From assembly GCF_017993425.1 (NCBI RefSeq), contig NZ_JAGOMQ010000018.1, positions 17,966 through 81,965 of the forward strand: a DNA stretch of 64,000 nucleotides, in the 5' to 3' direction. The translations under genes and the position numbers were made by a program. The notes below the pieces were generated by a model. The model saw only the letters and a list, made by a program, of their open reading frames with translations, made no database searches and was not told the origin of the DNA. This document shows, one piece after another, positions 50,403 to 59,509 of the stretch. The DNA is from Amaricoccus sp. (GTDB lineage Bacteria > Pseudomonadota > Alphaproteobacteria > Rhodobacterales > Rhodobacteraceae). Within the stretch, counting starts at the first letter, position 1. Each line of letters opens with the position of its first letter.

Positions 50403-51122
50403 ATGGACCTTCCCGGCTATGTGGCGCTGACCAGGGCGTCGGGGCTGCTCAAGGAGATGCAGTCCGTCGCCAACAACATCGCCAACATCTCCACCACCGG
50501 GTTCCGCCGCGAGGGCGTGGTCTTCGCCGAGATGGTGCAGGCGCTGCCCGCCGAGGGCGGGTCGGTCGCCATGACCGCGGCGCGGGGCCGGTTCACCGAC
50601 GAGGCGCAGGGCGCGCTCGTCGAGACCGGCGGCACGCTCGACCTCGCCATCGAGGGCGAGGGCTACTTCACCGTGATGACGGCGCAGGGCGAGCGGCTGA
50701 CGCGGGCCGGCGCCTTCACGCGCAACGCCGACGGCGAGGTGGTCGACCCCGCGGGCAACCGGCTGCTCGACGAGGGCGGCGGGCCGATCGTCATCCCCTT
50801 CGAGGCCGAGCATGTCGGCGTCGCCTCGGACGGCACCCTCAGCGTCGACGGCGCGCCGGTGGCGAAGGTCGGGCTCGTCACCGTCGAGGACCAGACCACG
50901 ATGACCCGCGAGGGCGGCGCGCTCTTCGCCGCGGACAACGCCGTGCCGATGATCGACGGCAGGATCGTGCAGGGCTCGCTCGAGCAGTCGAACGTCAATC
51001 CGGTGATGGAGATGGCGCGGATGATCGAGGTCCAGCGCGCCTACGAGTACGGCATGAAGCTCGCGGACGGCGAGGACGAGCGCATCCGGCTGGTGGTGCG
51101 CACCCTCGGCGCCCGCGGCTGA
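50403..51122 (+). CDS. flgF: Flagellar basal-body rod protein FlgF
   Basis: 239 residues. N-terminal VANNIANISTTGFRREGVVF, central DLAIEGEGYF and C-terminal QSNVNPVMEMARMIEVQRAY are family marks. Proximal rod protein. First gene of flgF-flgG-flgA-flgH-fliL-like. Confidence 0.94.
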   Translation: MDLPGYVALTRASGLLKEMQSVANNIANISTTGFRREGVVFAEMVQALPAEGGSVAMTAARGRFTDEAQGALVETGGTLDLAIEGEGYFTVMTAQGERLTRAGAFTRNADGEVVDPAGNRLLDEGGGPIVIPFEAEHVGVASDGTLSVDGAPVAKVGLVTVEDQTTMTREGGALFAADNAVPMIDGRIVQGSLEQSNVNPVMEMARMIEVQRAYEYGMKLADGEDERIRLVVRTLGARG

Positions 51123-51142
51123 TCCGGGGAGGAGAGAGAGAC

Positions 51143-51928
51143 ATGCGCGCGCTCAACATCGCGGCGACCGGGATGGCGGCCCAGCAGACCCGGGTCGAGG
51201 TCATCTCGCACAACCTCGCCAACATGAACACCACCGCCTACAGCGCCCGGCGGGCGGAGTTCGCCGACCTGCACTACCAGCAGGTGGACCGGCCGGGGAC
51301 GATCAACTCGGCGGACGGGTCGGTGCTGCCGGCGGGCGTGCAACTCGGCCTCGGGGTGCGCTCGACGGCGGTGTCGGTGCAGGTGGAGCAGGGCTCGCTG
51401 ACCGAGACCGGCGGGTCGCTCGACCTCGCGATCGAGGGGCAGGGCTATCTGGAGATCACGCTGCCGAACGGCGAGGCGGCCTATACCCGCGACGGCGCGC
51501 TGAAGCGCAACGGCGACGGGCTGATCGTGACCTCGGACGGGTTCGCGGTGGTGCCGGACATCACCATTCCCGAGGACGCGCGCGAGATCACCATCAACGC
51601 CGACGGCGAGGTCTACGCCTATTTCGACGGGCAGGTGGAGGCGCAGCTGCTCGGGCAGTTCGAGCTCGCCACCTTCACCAACGAGAAGGGGCTGGAGGCG
51701 ATGGGCTCGAACCTGTTCCGCGAGACCGAGGCCTCGGGGGCGCCGAACGTCGGGGCCGCGAGCGAGGACGGGCGGGGGACGTTCCGGCAGGGCTATCTGG
51801 AGAACTCGAGCGTCGATGCGGTGCGCGAGCTGACCGGGCTGATCGAGGCGCAGCGCGGCTACGAGCTGAACGCGAAGGTCATCACCGCGGCCGACCAGAT
51901 GCTCGCCGCGACGACGCAGATCCGGTGA
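51143..51928 (+). CDS. flgG: Flagellar basal-body rod protein FlgG
   Basis: 261 residues. MRALNIAATGMAAQQTRVEV, HNLANMNTTAYSARRAEF, DLAIEGQGYLEI and the C-terminal LENSSVDAVRELTGLIEAQR define FlgG, the distal rod. GGAGGAGAG precedes the ATG. Its stop shares one base with the flgA start (TGATG). Confidence 0.96.
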   Translation: MRALNIAATGMAAQQTRVEVISHNLANMNTTAYSARRAEFADLHYQQVDRPGTINSADGSVLPAGVQLGLGVRSTAVSVQVEQGSLTETGGSLDLAIEGQGYLEITLPNGEAAYTRDGALKRNGDGLIVTSDGFAVVPDITIPEDAREITINADGEVYAYFDGQVEAQLLGQFELATFTNEKGLEAMGSNLFRETEASGAPNVGAASEDGRGTFRQGYLENSSVDAVRELTGLIEAQRGYELNAKVITAADQMLAATTQIR

Positions 51929-52344
51929 TGCGGCGGGCTTTGATCCTGGCGCTGGCGGTCGCCGCCCCGGTCCACGCGGCGAGCGTGGCGCCGGTGCGGG
52001 CGATCCGGGCGCAGACGGTGATCGCGGCCGGCGACCTGACGCTCCTCGACGAGGAGACGCCCGGCGCGATCGGCAGCGTCGAGGAGGCGGCGGGGCTGGA
52101 GGCGAAGGTGACGCTCTATCCGGGGCGGCCGATCCTGCCGAGCCAGCTCGGGCCGCCGGCGCTCGTCGAGCGGAACCAGACGGTGCGGATGGTCTTCATG
52201 CGCGGCCCGCTCGCCATCGAGGCGGAGGGCCGCGCGCTCGACCGCGGCGGGCCGGGCGAGCGGGTGCGGGTGATGAACCTCGCCTCGAAGCAGATCGTGA
52301 CCGGGGCGGTCGCCGAGAACGGCAGCGTGGAGGTTGGCAGATGA
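51928..52344 (+). CDS. flgA: Flagellar P-ring assembly chaperone FlgA
   Basis: 138 residues, the short type common in this group. Signal peptide (ALILALAVAAPVHAAS), then an SAF-like domain (RAIRAQTVIAAGDLTLLD; YPGRPILPSQL) and the end VMNLASKQIVTGAVAENGSV. It assists P-ring (FlgI) assembly in the periplasm. A GTG at 51925 is an alternative start. Confidence 0.9.
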   Translation: MRRALILALAVAAPVHAASVAPVRAIRAQTVIAAGDLTLLDEETPGAIGSVEEAAGLEAKVTLYPGRPILPSQLGPPALVERNQTVRMVFMRGPLAIEAEGRALDRGGPGERVRVMNLASKQIVTGAVAENGSVEVGR

Positions 52345-53084
52345 AGGCGTGGATCGCGGTTCTGGGCTGTCTCGCCCTGCTGGCCGGCTGCGGCGGCGAC
52401 AATCCGATCGGGCAGGCCCCGCCGATGACGACGATCGGCGCGGCGGTGCCGGGCGCGCCGGCGATCATGACCGCCGAGCGGGCGGCGATCGCGGTGCCGC
52501 CGCCGCAGGCGGCGCGGCACGCCTACCAGCAGGCCTCGCTCTGGGGCACCGGGCCGGACAACCTGCTCGGCGACCGGCGGGCGAAGAACCTCGGCGACCT
52601 GCTGACCATCGTGATCGAGATCGACGACGAGGCCGAGATGAAGAACTCGACCCAGCGCAACCGCTCCGGGTCCGAGGGGCTGGAGCTCGGCGACGTGTTC
52701 GGGATCGCGGGCAGCAAGCTGATGCCGAACGAGCTCGCCGGGCTGACCGGCACGCTCGAGGTCGGCGGCAAGTCGAACTATCGCGGCAACGGCGCGGTGA
52801 AGCGCAACGAGAAGCTGACGCTCCGGGTCGCGGCGACGGTGATCGACGTGCTGCCGAACGGGCACCTGGTGGTGCAGGGCGACCAGGAGGTGCGGGTCAA
52901 CAACGAGCTGCGGGACCTGCAGATCGTCGGCATCGTGCAGCCCGAGGACATCGACCGCCACAACGTGATCTCCTACGACCGCATCGCCGGGGCGCGCATC
53001 TCGTATGGCGGCCGGGGCACGCTCTCCACCGCGCAGCAGCCGCGCTGGGGGCAGCAGGTCGTCGACAAGGTCCTGCCGTTCTGA
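52341..53084 (+). CDS. flgH: Flagellar L-ring protein FlgH
   Basis: 247 residues. Lipobox LALLAGC predicts an outer-membrane lipoprotein. Family blocks: SLWGTGPDNLLGDRRAKNLG, DLLTIVIEIDDEAEMKNST and VVQGDQEVRVNNELRDLQI. Forms the L-ring around the rod. Overlaps flgA by 4 bp. Confidence 0.95.
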   Translation: MKAWIAVLGCLALLAGCGGDNPIGQAPPMTTIGAAVPGAPAIMTAERAAIAVPPPQAARHAYQQASLWGTGPDNLLGDRRAKNLGDLLTIVIEIDDEAEMKNSTQRNRSGSEGLELGDVFGIAGSKLMPNELAGLTGTLEVGGKSNYRGNGAVKRNEKLTLRVAATVIDVLPNGHLVVQGDQEVRVNNELRDLQIVGIVQPEDIDRHNVISYDRIAGARISYGGRGTLSTAQQPRWGQQVVDKVLPF

Positions 53085-53094
53085 GGGCCGGGCG

Positions 53095-53610
53095 ATGAAG
53101 CTCGCGCCGGTCGCGATCGCGCTCCTCGGCCTCGGGGCCGGGGTGGGCGCGGGGGTGATGCTGAAGCCGGCGCCGGAGGCGGCGGCCGCCGCCCCGGAAT
53201 GCCACGAGGGCGCGGCGTGCCCGGCCGCCGATCCGCTGGCCGCGCCGCATGGCGGGGCCGGGGCCAAGGCGGAGGCGGAGGGCGAGGCGAGCGTCGTTCC
53301 CGTCGAGAAGCCGTTCGTGGTGCCGGTCTTCAAGGGCGAGAAGGTGGCGGCGATGGTGGTGGTCTCGGTGGCGGTGGAGATCCAGGCCGCCCACGAGACC
53401 GCCGTCGAGGAGCTGACGCCGCGGCTGCGCGACGCGCTCCTCGCCGCGATGTTCCGCCATGCCAACACCGGCGGCTTCGACGGGGCTTTCACCGCCGGCC
53501 GGAAGATGGAGGACCTGCGGGCGGCGCTGCTCGCGGCCGCCCGCCAGATCTTCGGCGAGACGCCGGTGAACGACGTGCTGATCACGGAGATCGCCCGGCA
53601 GGACGTCTGA
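53095..53610 (+). CDS. FliL-like flagellar protein
   Basis: 171 residues. N-terminal hydrophobic helix (about 4-22, GLGAGVGAGVMLKP), a low-complexity linker, and a C-terminal domain with VSVAVEIQAAHETAVEELTP and LLAAARQIFGETPVNDVLIT, which resembles FliL (basal-body-associated, stator-linked). It lies 10 bp after flgH, as in related flagellar clusters. The similarity is modest, so the name is tentative. Confidence 0.7.
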   Translation: MKLAPVAIALLGLGAGVGAGVMLKPAPEAAAAAPECHEGAACPAADPLAAPHGGAGAKAEAEGEASVVPVEKPFVVPVFKGEKVAAMVVVSVAVEIQAAHETAVEELTPRLRDALLAAMFRHANTGGFDGAFTAGRKMEDLRAALLAAARQIFGETPVNDVLITEIARQDV

Positions 53611-53824
53611 CACGCTCGCCGGTTGATCGCCTCGCCCCAAAGCCGGCGCACCGGGCGCCGCCCATCCCCGCCGATGCGCCGGCCCCCTGGAAATGTCGTC
53701 GGGCCGGGCGCAACCGGCGACGCGCGACGCCGGGGGGCTGCCGTCCGCGGCGATCACCCATGGCGCCCGCAAGCCTGTGGTCACGGGCTTGCGCGGCGGC
53801 TACCCTCGCGGCGGGGGACACGCC

Positions 53825-54406
53825 ATGCCGCCAGAGCAGATCATCGTCATCCGTCACGCGCAGAAGCCGACCCGAAAGCCGAAGCGCATTGGCGTGCGCG
53901 AGGACGGGACCGGGGACGCGGAATCGCTGACCGTGCGGGGCTGGCAGCATGCCGGCGCGCTGGCGGCGGCGTTCGCGGGGACGGGATCGGGCGCAGGCGA
54001 CACGCTGGCGGGGCGGCCGGACGTGATCTTCGCGTCCGGGGCAGGGAAGAAGCGGGTGCGGATCGGCGGGCGGGAGGTGACGGTCGGCAGCCGCAGCCGG
54101 CGACCGCAGCAGACCGTGGGGGCGCTGGCTGAGGCGCTGAAGCTCGTCCCCGTGACGACCCACACCAAGGGCGAGGAGCAGGCGCTGGTCGCGGACGCGC
54201 TCGGCCGGACGGGCGTCGTGCTGATCTGCTGGCAGCACCAGCGCATCGCCGCCATCGGGAACCTGATCGTCGGCGACGACACTACCGTGCCGCAGCGCTG
54301 GCCGGAGGACCGCTACGACCTCGTCTACGTCTTCGACCGGGTCGGAGATGACTGGAGCTTCCGGCAGCTCGCCCACGAGCGGCTGGTGGTCCTGCCGGGC
54401 GGGTAG
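53825..54406 (+). CDS. Histidine phosphatase family protein
   Basis: 193 residues. The motif IIVIRHAQKP is the RHG-type active site of the histidine phosphatase superfamily with Ala in place of Gly, and a second catalytic His may be in ICWQHQRIAAIGNLI. Between them lies a short, diverged helical region. The substrate is unknown. The start at 53825 is where the motif-bearing part begins; the frame is open upstream but not protein-like. Its neighbours (flagellar genes and a MITE) give no hint of role. Confidence 0.75.
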   Translation: MPPEQIIVIRHAQKPTRKPKRIGVREDGTGDAESLTVRGWQHAGALAAAFAGTGSGAGDTLAGRPDVIFASGAGKKRVRIGGREVTVGSRSRRPQQTVGALAEALKLVPVTTHTKGEEQALVADALGRTGVVLICWQHQRIAAIGNLIVGDDTTVPQRWPEDRYDLVYVFDRVGDDWSFRQLAHERLVVLPGG

Positions 54407-54423
54407 CCCCGCCTGTCTGGAGC

Positions 54424-54769
54424 CCTACGGCATTCACACATCCCGGCTGAAGCCACGGATCGGGAGGAATGGGCCGCGACGGCGCCGCCAGACGGATTTG
54501 ACCCGCGGCAAATCCGTCCGCGATCGCCCCTGCGGGGGGCGAGCGCGATTCCGCGCTCGCCGGGGCGCTCACGGACGGATGGCGCGCGACGGGGAAATCT
54601 TCACCCCTGACGATCTCCGCGCCAACGCGCTCCGGTCGTCGGCGCGGCGAAAGCCGTGCTTTCGCTTGTCGCGCCGTGGCCTCGCGGGCAAGCCCGCTTC
54701 GGTCGGTCGGCTATCGGCTTCATATCGTTCGGTCCATGGCGGCTGGAGGAGAAGTGTGAATTCGCTAGG
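54424..54769. mobile_element. MITE-like element, copy C (346 bp)
   Basis: Terminal inverted repeats CCTACGGCATTCACAC (left) and, as reverse complement, CCTAGCGAATTCACAC (right): 13 of 16 positions match. Same length and internal hairpins as copy A. Inserted between a phosphatase gene and a DUF533 gene. No gene inside; a short TGGAGC lies on both sides but is not a convincing target duplication. Confidence 0.8.
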
Positions 54770-54885
54770 CTTGGAGCCCGAAGCGCGTGCGCCCTTGCCC
54801 CGGCGGCGTCGCGGCGCATACTTCCCCCCAGGGGCGAAGTCGCGCGGGCGAGATGCGCCGGCCCCGGAACCGTGGGGGAAAGCAC

Positions 54886-55677
54886 ATGAGTTTCGGCAAT
54901 ATCCTTGGCCAGATGCTGCAGGAGGGCCTCGGAGGCCAGGCCGGCGGGCGGTTGCAGCAGGGCCTGCGCGGCATGGGCGGCGGCGCCGGCGGCGGCAGCC
55001 CGCTCGACGGCATCCTCGCCCAGGTGCAGGGCGCGCTCGCCGGCGCGCAGCAGCCGGGCGGCATCGGCGCGCGCGCCCGCGACTTCATGACCGAGAAGCA
55101 GGTCGGCGGCCTGAGCGGCGGCCAGCTCGGCGGGATCGGCGCGCTGGCGGGAGCGCTCCTCGGCGGCGGGGTCGGCGGCGCGGCGCGGGGGGGCATGCTC
55201 GCCATCCTCGGCACCATGGCGCTGAGCGCGCTGAAGAACGCCCAGGCGGCGAAGGCGGCCGGGGGCGGCGGGGCGGGCGATGTGCTCGACCTCGACCCGA
55301 ACCACGTTCAGGCGGTCGCCGACCCGCAGGTCGAGAAGCTGCTGGTGCGGGCGATGATCGCGGCGGCCAAGGCCGACGGCAGCATCGACCAGGCCGAGAT
55401 GCAGAAGATCATCGGCAAGATCGGCGAGGACGGCGTGACCGAGGAGGAGAAGGCCTTCGTGATGAGCGAGCTCGCCGCCCCGGTCGACGTGATGGCGCTC
55501 GCCCGCGACGCTGGCTCGCCGGCGGTGGCGGCGCAGGTCTATGCCGCGTCGCTGGTCGCGGTGTCGGTCGATTCCGAGGAGGAGCGGGCGTATCTGCGCG
55601 CGCTGGCGCACGCGCTCGGGCTCGACGCGGCGACGGTGGCGCATCTCCACCAGATGACCGGCCAGCCGGCGGTCTGA
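54886..55677 (+). CDS. DUF533 (YebE-like / TerB-like) membrane protein
   Basis: 263 residues. A Gly/Gln-rich N-terminus (about 1-90) leads to a hydrophobic Gly-rich helix (IGALAGALLGGGVGGAARGG), then a helical TerB-like domain (about 140-260; LLVRAMIAAAKADGSIDQAE, RAYLRALAHALGLDAATVAH). This is the DUF533 family, inner-membrane proteins of unknown function. The ATG at 54886 follows GGGGGAAAG. Confidence 0.82.
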   Translation: MSFGNILGQMLQEGLGGQAGGRLQQGLRGMGGGAGGGSPLDGILAQVQGALAGAQQPGGIGARARDFMTEKQVGGLSGGQLGGIGALAGALLGGGVGGAARGGMLAILGTMALSALKNAQAAKAAGGGGAGDVLDLDPNHVQAVADPQVEKLLVRAMIAAAKADGSIDQAEMQKIIGKIGEDGVTEEEKAFVMSELAAPVDVMALARDAGSPAVAAQVYAASLVAVSVDSEEERAYLRALAHALGLDAATVAHLHQMTGQPAV

Positions 55678-55697
55678 GGACGGCGGGCGGGCAGCGC

Positions 55698-57173
55698 ATG
55701 GCTCCGCTCGCCCATCGGCCCGAGGCGGCCCATGCCCGGCTCGGCGACGCCTTCTACGACGCGGTCGCGCCGGCGGCGTTTCCGCGGACCGAGCTGCGGT
55801 TCCGCAACGACCGCTGGGCGGCGCGTGTCGGGCTCGACGGGCTCGACGACGCGGCCTGGGTCGCGCATCTCGGCCGGTTCGAGCCGCTGCCGGGGGGCTA
55901 CGATCCGCCGCTGGCGCTGCGCTATCACGGGCACCAGTTCCGGGTCTACAACCCCGACCTCGGCGACGGGCGGGGGTTCCTCCTCGCGCAGCTCCGCGAC
56001 CTCCGCGACGGGCGGCTGCTCGACCTCGGCACCAAGGGCTCGGGGCGGACGCCGTGGTCGCGCACCGCGGACGGGCGGCTGACGTTGAAGGGCGGCGTGC
56101 GCGAGATCCTCGCCACCGAGATGCTGGAGGCGCTCGGCGTCTACACCTCCAAGACCTTCTCGCTGGTCGAGACCGGCGAGGACCTCGTCCGCGGCGACGA
56201 GCCCTCGCCGACGCGCAGCTCGGTGCTGGTGCGGCTGAGCCATTCCCACGTGCGGATCGGCACCTTCCAGCGGCTGGCGACGCTCGGCCAGTGGGACGAG
56301 ATGCGCCGGCTGGTCGGCCATTGCCTCGAGCTCTACTGGCCCGGCGCCGAGGGGCCGGACCCGGCCGCGGCGCTCTTCGACGCGGTTGTCGGGGCCTGCG
56401 CGCGGCTGGGGGCGGAATGGTTCGCCGCCGGCTTCGTCCACGGCGTGCTCAACACCGACAACATCAACGTCACCGGCGAGAGCTTCGACTACGGGCCCTG
56501 GCGGTTTCTCGACCGCTTCGATCCGGGGTTCACGGCCGCCTATTTCGACCAGACCGGGCTCTACTGCTTCGCCCGGCAGCCGGAGGCGCTGAACTGGAAC
56601 CTGGCGCGGCTGGGGGAATGCCTGATCCCGCTCTCGGCGCGGGCCGCGATCGAGCCGGCGTTCGAGAGCTTCGCGCCGCGGTTCCATGCGGCGCTGACGG
56701 CGCAGACGTTCGGGCGGCTGGGGCTCGCCGCCGACCCGGCCGCCGACCAGCCGCTGATGCACGGCTTCTGGCAGGCGATGCAGCAGACCGCGCCGCCGTT
56801 CCAGCAGGTCTTCCACGACCTCCTCGGCGGGGAGCCGGCGCGGCTCCGGGCGAGCCCGATCCGCGCCGTGCTCGAGACCGCGGTCTGGGCCGAGGTGATC
56901 GAGGGGCTGCGCCGGCTGCCGCCCGCGCCGGGCCTCGCCGCGGCGCTGGCGCACCCGCGCGCCGCGGCGGCGGCGGAGACGCTGACGATCGGGGAGGTCG
57001 AGGCGCTGTGGGCGCCGATCGCCGAGGGCGACGACTGGCGGCCGCTCGCGGCGAAGATCGCCTCGATCCGCGAGGCGGGCGCCTTCAACGCCGCGCTCGG
57101 GCTCCTGCGCGGGCCGCTGGCGCGGCCGGGACACGTGCCGCTGGAGACGACGGAGACGCCGGCCGCAGCGTGA
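55698..57173 (+). CDS. selO: Protein adenylyltransferase SelO (YdiU family)
   Basis: 491 residues, pseudokinase fold. Key segments: ALRYHGHQFRVYNPDLGDGR, LGTKGSGRTPWSRTADGRLT, GGVREILATEMLEALGV, and the catalytic HGVLNTDNINVTGESFDYGP. SelO transfers AMP to Ser, Thr or Tyr of target proteins and is linked to redox stress. The C-terminal selenocysteine or cysteine of some homologues is absent (ends ETTETPAAA). ATG at 55698. Confidence 0.93.
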   Translation: MAPLAHRPEAAHARLGDAFYDAVAPAAFPRTELRFRNDRWAARVGLDGLDDAAWVAHLGRFEPLPGGYDPPLALRYHGHQFRVYNPDLGDGRGFLLAQLRDLRDGRLLDLGTKGSGRTPWSRTADGRLTLKGGVREILATEMLEALGVYTSKTFSLVETGEDLVRGDEPSPTRSSVLVRLSHSHVRIGTFQRLATLGQWDEMRRLVGHCLELYWPGAEGPDPAAALFDAVVGACARLGAEWFAAGFVHGVLNTDNINVTGESFDYGPWRFLDRFDPGFTAAYFDQTGLYCFARQPEALNWNLARLGECLIPLSARAAIEPAFESFAPRFHAALTAQTFGRLGLAADPAADQPLMHGFWQAMQQTAPPFQQVFHDLLGGEPARLRASPIRAVLETAVWAEVIEGLRRLPPAPGLAAALAHPRAAAAAETLTIGEVEALWAPIAEGDDWRPLAAKIASIREAGAFNAALGLLRGPLARPGHVPLETTETPAAA

Positions 57174-57250
57174 CGGGGATTGGCCGGGAAGGCCGCTTCG
57201 CGTAAGGATCGTTTGTCCCTCTGGCCTTGGTGTTTTCAGGAGTTCGCCTG

Positions 57251-58105
57251 TTGGTTCCGGATCCCATTCCCCTCGTCGACCCGGTGCGCCGTTTCGTTCT
57301 TTTCACCAACGCGAAATGCGGGGGGACCACGCTGAAGAGCTGGTTCTTCGCCAATCTCGACCTGCCGCGGCTGGAGCAGCGCCCGGTGGGGTTCCTGCGC
57401 GCCTTCGGCCTGCGCTACGCTTGGAAGCATTTCCGCTTCGGGCGCAAGGCCACGCCGCGCGGGGCGGGGCTGCGCGACGTGGCGAAGGTGCGGCGGATGA
57501 CCAACTACTACCGCAAGGCCTTCTGCGCGCCGGCGGTGGAGGCGGGGATCGACGGCTACTTCAAGTTCGCGGTGGTGCGGCACCCGGAGGACCGGGTGGT
57601 CAGCGGCTTCGTCGACAAGGTCTGCGGCGAGGATCGGGGCGAGCCCTTCGTGCAGGCGATGCTGGCCAAGGCGGGTCAGGACGGCGCGATCAGCTTCGAG
57701 GGGTTCCTCGACTATCTCGAGACCGCCGACGAGGCGACGATGGACCCGCACTGGCGGCGGCAGAGCTACATCCTCGACGGGCACGCGATGGACGCCTGGG
57801 TGCGGCTGGAGCATCTCGCCGACGACTTCGCCCGCGTGGGCGAGCGGGTTGGGACGGCGCATCTCGACGTGTTCTCGCGGCGGCTGCAGAGCAACGTCTA
57901 CGACCCGGCGACGATGCAGGCGGCGCTCGACGCCGACATGCCGGCGATGCGGTCGAGCGACATCGTCGCCTGGGCGGCGACGCACGGGGCCTTCCCGCCG
58001 AAGGAGGCGTTCCTGACCGAGGCGACGCGGTCGCGGATCCGGCGCATCTTCGCGCGGGACTTCGACCTTCTCCCCTATGGCGGCACGGCGGAGTTGGAGG
58101 GCTGA
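57251..58105 (+). CDS. Sulfotransferase family protein
   Basis: 284 residues. The 5'-phosphosulfate-binding motif is FTNAKCGGTTLKSWF and the 3'-phosphate motif is FAVVRHPEDRVVSGFVDKV, so it should use PAPS as donor. Likely acceptors are carbohydrate or lipid head groups, but this cannot be read here. The start is uncertain: I choose TTG 57251 because AGGAG lies 8 bp before it; in-frame TTG 57227 and GTG 57230 are alternatives. Confidence 0.82.
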   Translation: MVPDPIPLVDPVRRFVLFTNAKCGGTTLKSWFFANLDLPRLEQRPVGFLRAFGLRYAWKHFRFGRKATPRGAGLRDVAKVRRMTNYYRKAFCAPAVEAGIDGYFKFAVVRHPEDRVVSGFVDKVCGEDRGEPFVQAMLAKAGQDGAISFEGFLDYLETADEATMDPHWRRQSYILDGHAMDAWVRLEHLADDFARVGERVGTAHLDVFSRRLQSNVYDPATMQAALDADMPAMRSSDIVAWAATHGAFPPKEAFLTEATRSRIRRIFARDFDLLPYGGTAELEG

Positions 58106-58108
58106 GGG

Positions 58109-58411
58109 ATGGCGGTGGATGCGGCGGAGGTCGCCTACGAGGACGGCGGGGCGAAGGCCCGCTACGTCTACCGCGCCGAGGGGGCGGAGGCGGAGCTGGT
58201 GCTGTCGAAGGTCGGCGACAGCCGGGCGATCATCGAGCACACCGAGGTCCCCGACGTGATGCGCGGCATGGGCGTCGGGCAGGCCATGGTGGCGCGCGCC
58301 GTCGCCGACGCCCGGGCGGCCGGCAAGAAGATCCTGCCGCTCTGCCCCTTCGCCGCGGCGCAGTTCCGCCGCCATCCCGACTGGGAGGACGTCCTCGACC
58401 GGCGCGGCTGA
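58109..58411 (+). CDS. Small GNAT-like N-acetyltransferase (YjdJ type)
   Basis: 100 residues. IIEHTEVPDVMRGMGVGQAM and ADARAAGKKILPLCPFAAAQ, FRRHPDW match the short GNAT family typified by E. coli YjdJ, which keeps only the acetyl-CoA-binding core. Substrate unknown. Begins 3 bp after the sulfotransferase stop, so the two are co-transcribed. Confidence 0.88.
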   Translation: MAVDAAEVAYEDGGAKARYVYRAEGAEAELVLSKVGDSRAIIEHTEVPDVMRGMGVGQAMVARAVADARAAGKKILPLCPFAAAQFRRHPDWEDVLDRRG

Positions 58412-58420
58412 GGCGCGGGC

Positions 58421-59440
58421 TCAGGCGACGCCGGACAGGATCGAGGCGATCAGCAGGAAGTAGATCGTCACGCTGGTCGCGCCGAGCGCGGTGTCGAGCC
58501 GGTTGGCGCGCGCCTTGGCCGCATCGTGGTCGGTCCCGTGCTTCGAAAGGCGGTTGGTGCCGAGCGAGATGGCGAGCGAGGTGACGATCGCCCCGAAGAC
58601 CAGGAAGGCGAGCCGGTCCACCAGCCCGAAATCCGGCTTGAACCCCACCGCGTCGTCGAGGCGGACGAGGTTCGTCACCGCGGCGAAGAGCGCGCCGGTG
58701 TTCATGCCCACCCGCAGCCCGAGCTCGGTGCAGGAGACCACGAAGGAGAGCGAGGTGATCAGGAAGGCGAAGGTCAGGCCGAGGAAGTCGTCGATCAGCA
58801 CCGGCGAGCGCACCCGGTCGACGTCGACCGCGAGCTCGACCTGCGAGAACGCCTTGTCCGGATCGGTCCAGTAGCCGAAATCCGTGTCGTAGACATGCTC
58901 GACGGCGCGCATGTCGACGCCGCGGATCGTCCAGCCCACGAGGCGGAGATATTCCGAGATGCGGGCGCCGTCGGGGTCGGGGACGAACCGGAGCCCGTCG
59001 GTGCTCTCGTCCGACTCGAGCCGCACCACGAGGCGCTGGCTGTCGAAGGGGAAGTGGCGGAAGTCGAACTCCTGGTCGATCTGCGCCTGGATGCGGGCGA
59101 TGGTGTAGGTGCCGCCGGCCGGGTTCGGCTCGGTCTCGACCTCGTCGATCGTGGCGGTGCGCGCGATGACGTAGAGGTCGCGGTGGATGTCGAAGCGCCC
59201 CGCGGGATCGTTGAACCAGGCGTAGAAGGAGATGCGGAAGGTCCCCGCCTCCGGGTTGATGTCGGAGAGCGAGCTGACGAAGGCGCCCACCTCGACGTCG
59301 CGCAGCGGCGCGTCCCCAACGTCGCGCGGCTGGCCCGTGTTCTGGAGCCCGCGCGGCTGCGCCGGGACGGCGACGGCGCAGGCGAGGAGCGCCGCGAGAA
59401 CGGCGAGGAGGCGCGCGGCGGCGCGGATCGGCAGGGTCAC
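58421..59440 (-). CDS. Bacterial pentameric ligand-gated ion channel homologue
   Basis: 339 residues. Signal peptide (about 1-27, ending VPAQ), then a beta-sandwich-like domain (about 40-215) containing FDFRHFPFDSQRLVVRLES, which matches the conserved FPFD-x-Q core of the Cys-loop. Four hydrophobic segments follow (about 218-238, 245-265, 275-298, 318-338), the M1-M4 layout. GLIC and ELIC have this plan. The Cys pair of eukaryotic receptors is absent, as in bacterial members. The ligand is unknown; similar sequences are also annotated only as hypothetical. Confidence 0.68.
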   Translation of the reverse strand: MTLPIRAAARLLAVLAALLACAVAVPAQPRGLQNTGQPRDVGDAPLRDVEVGAFVSSLSDINPEAGTFRISFYAWFNDPAGRFDIHRDLYVIARTATIDEVETEPNPAGGTYTIARIQAQIDQEFDFRHFPFDSQRLVVRLESDESTDGLRFVPDPDGARISEYLRLVGWTIRGVDMRAVEHVYDTDFGYWTDPDKAFSQVELAVDVDRVRSPVLIDDFLGLTFAFLITSLSFVVSCTELGLRVGMNTGALFAAVTNLVRLDDAVGFKPDFGLVDRLAFLVFGAIVTSLAISLGTNRLSKHGTDHDAAKARANRLDTALGATSVTIYFLLIASILSGVA

Positions 59441-59509
59441 GGCTCCTCCCCGGCGGGACTGGACGCCGATTGTGGAGCGAAGCCGGCGCGCCGCGCAAGC
59501 GCGCCGGCG

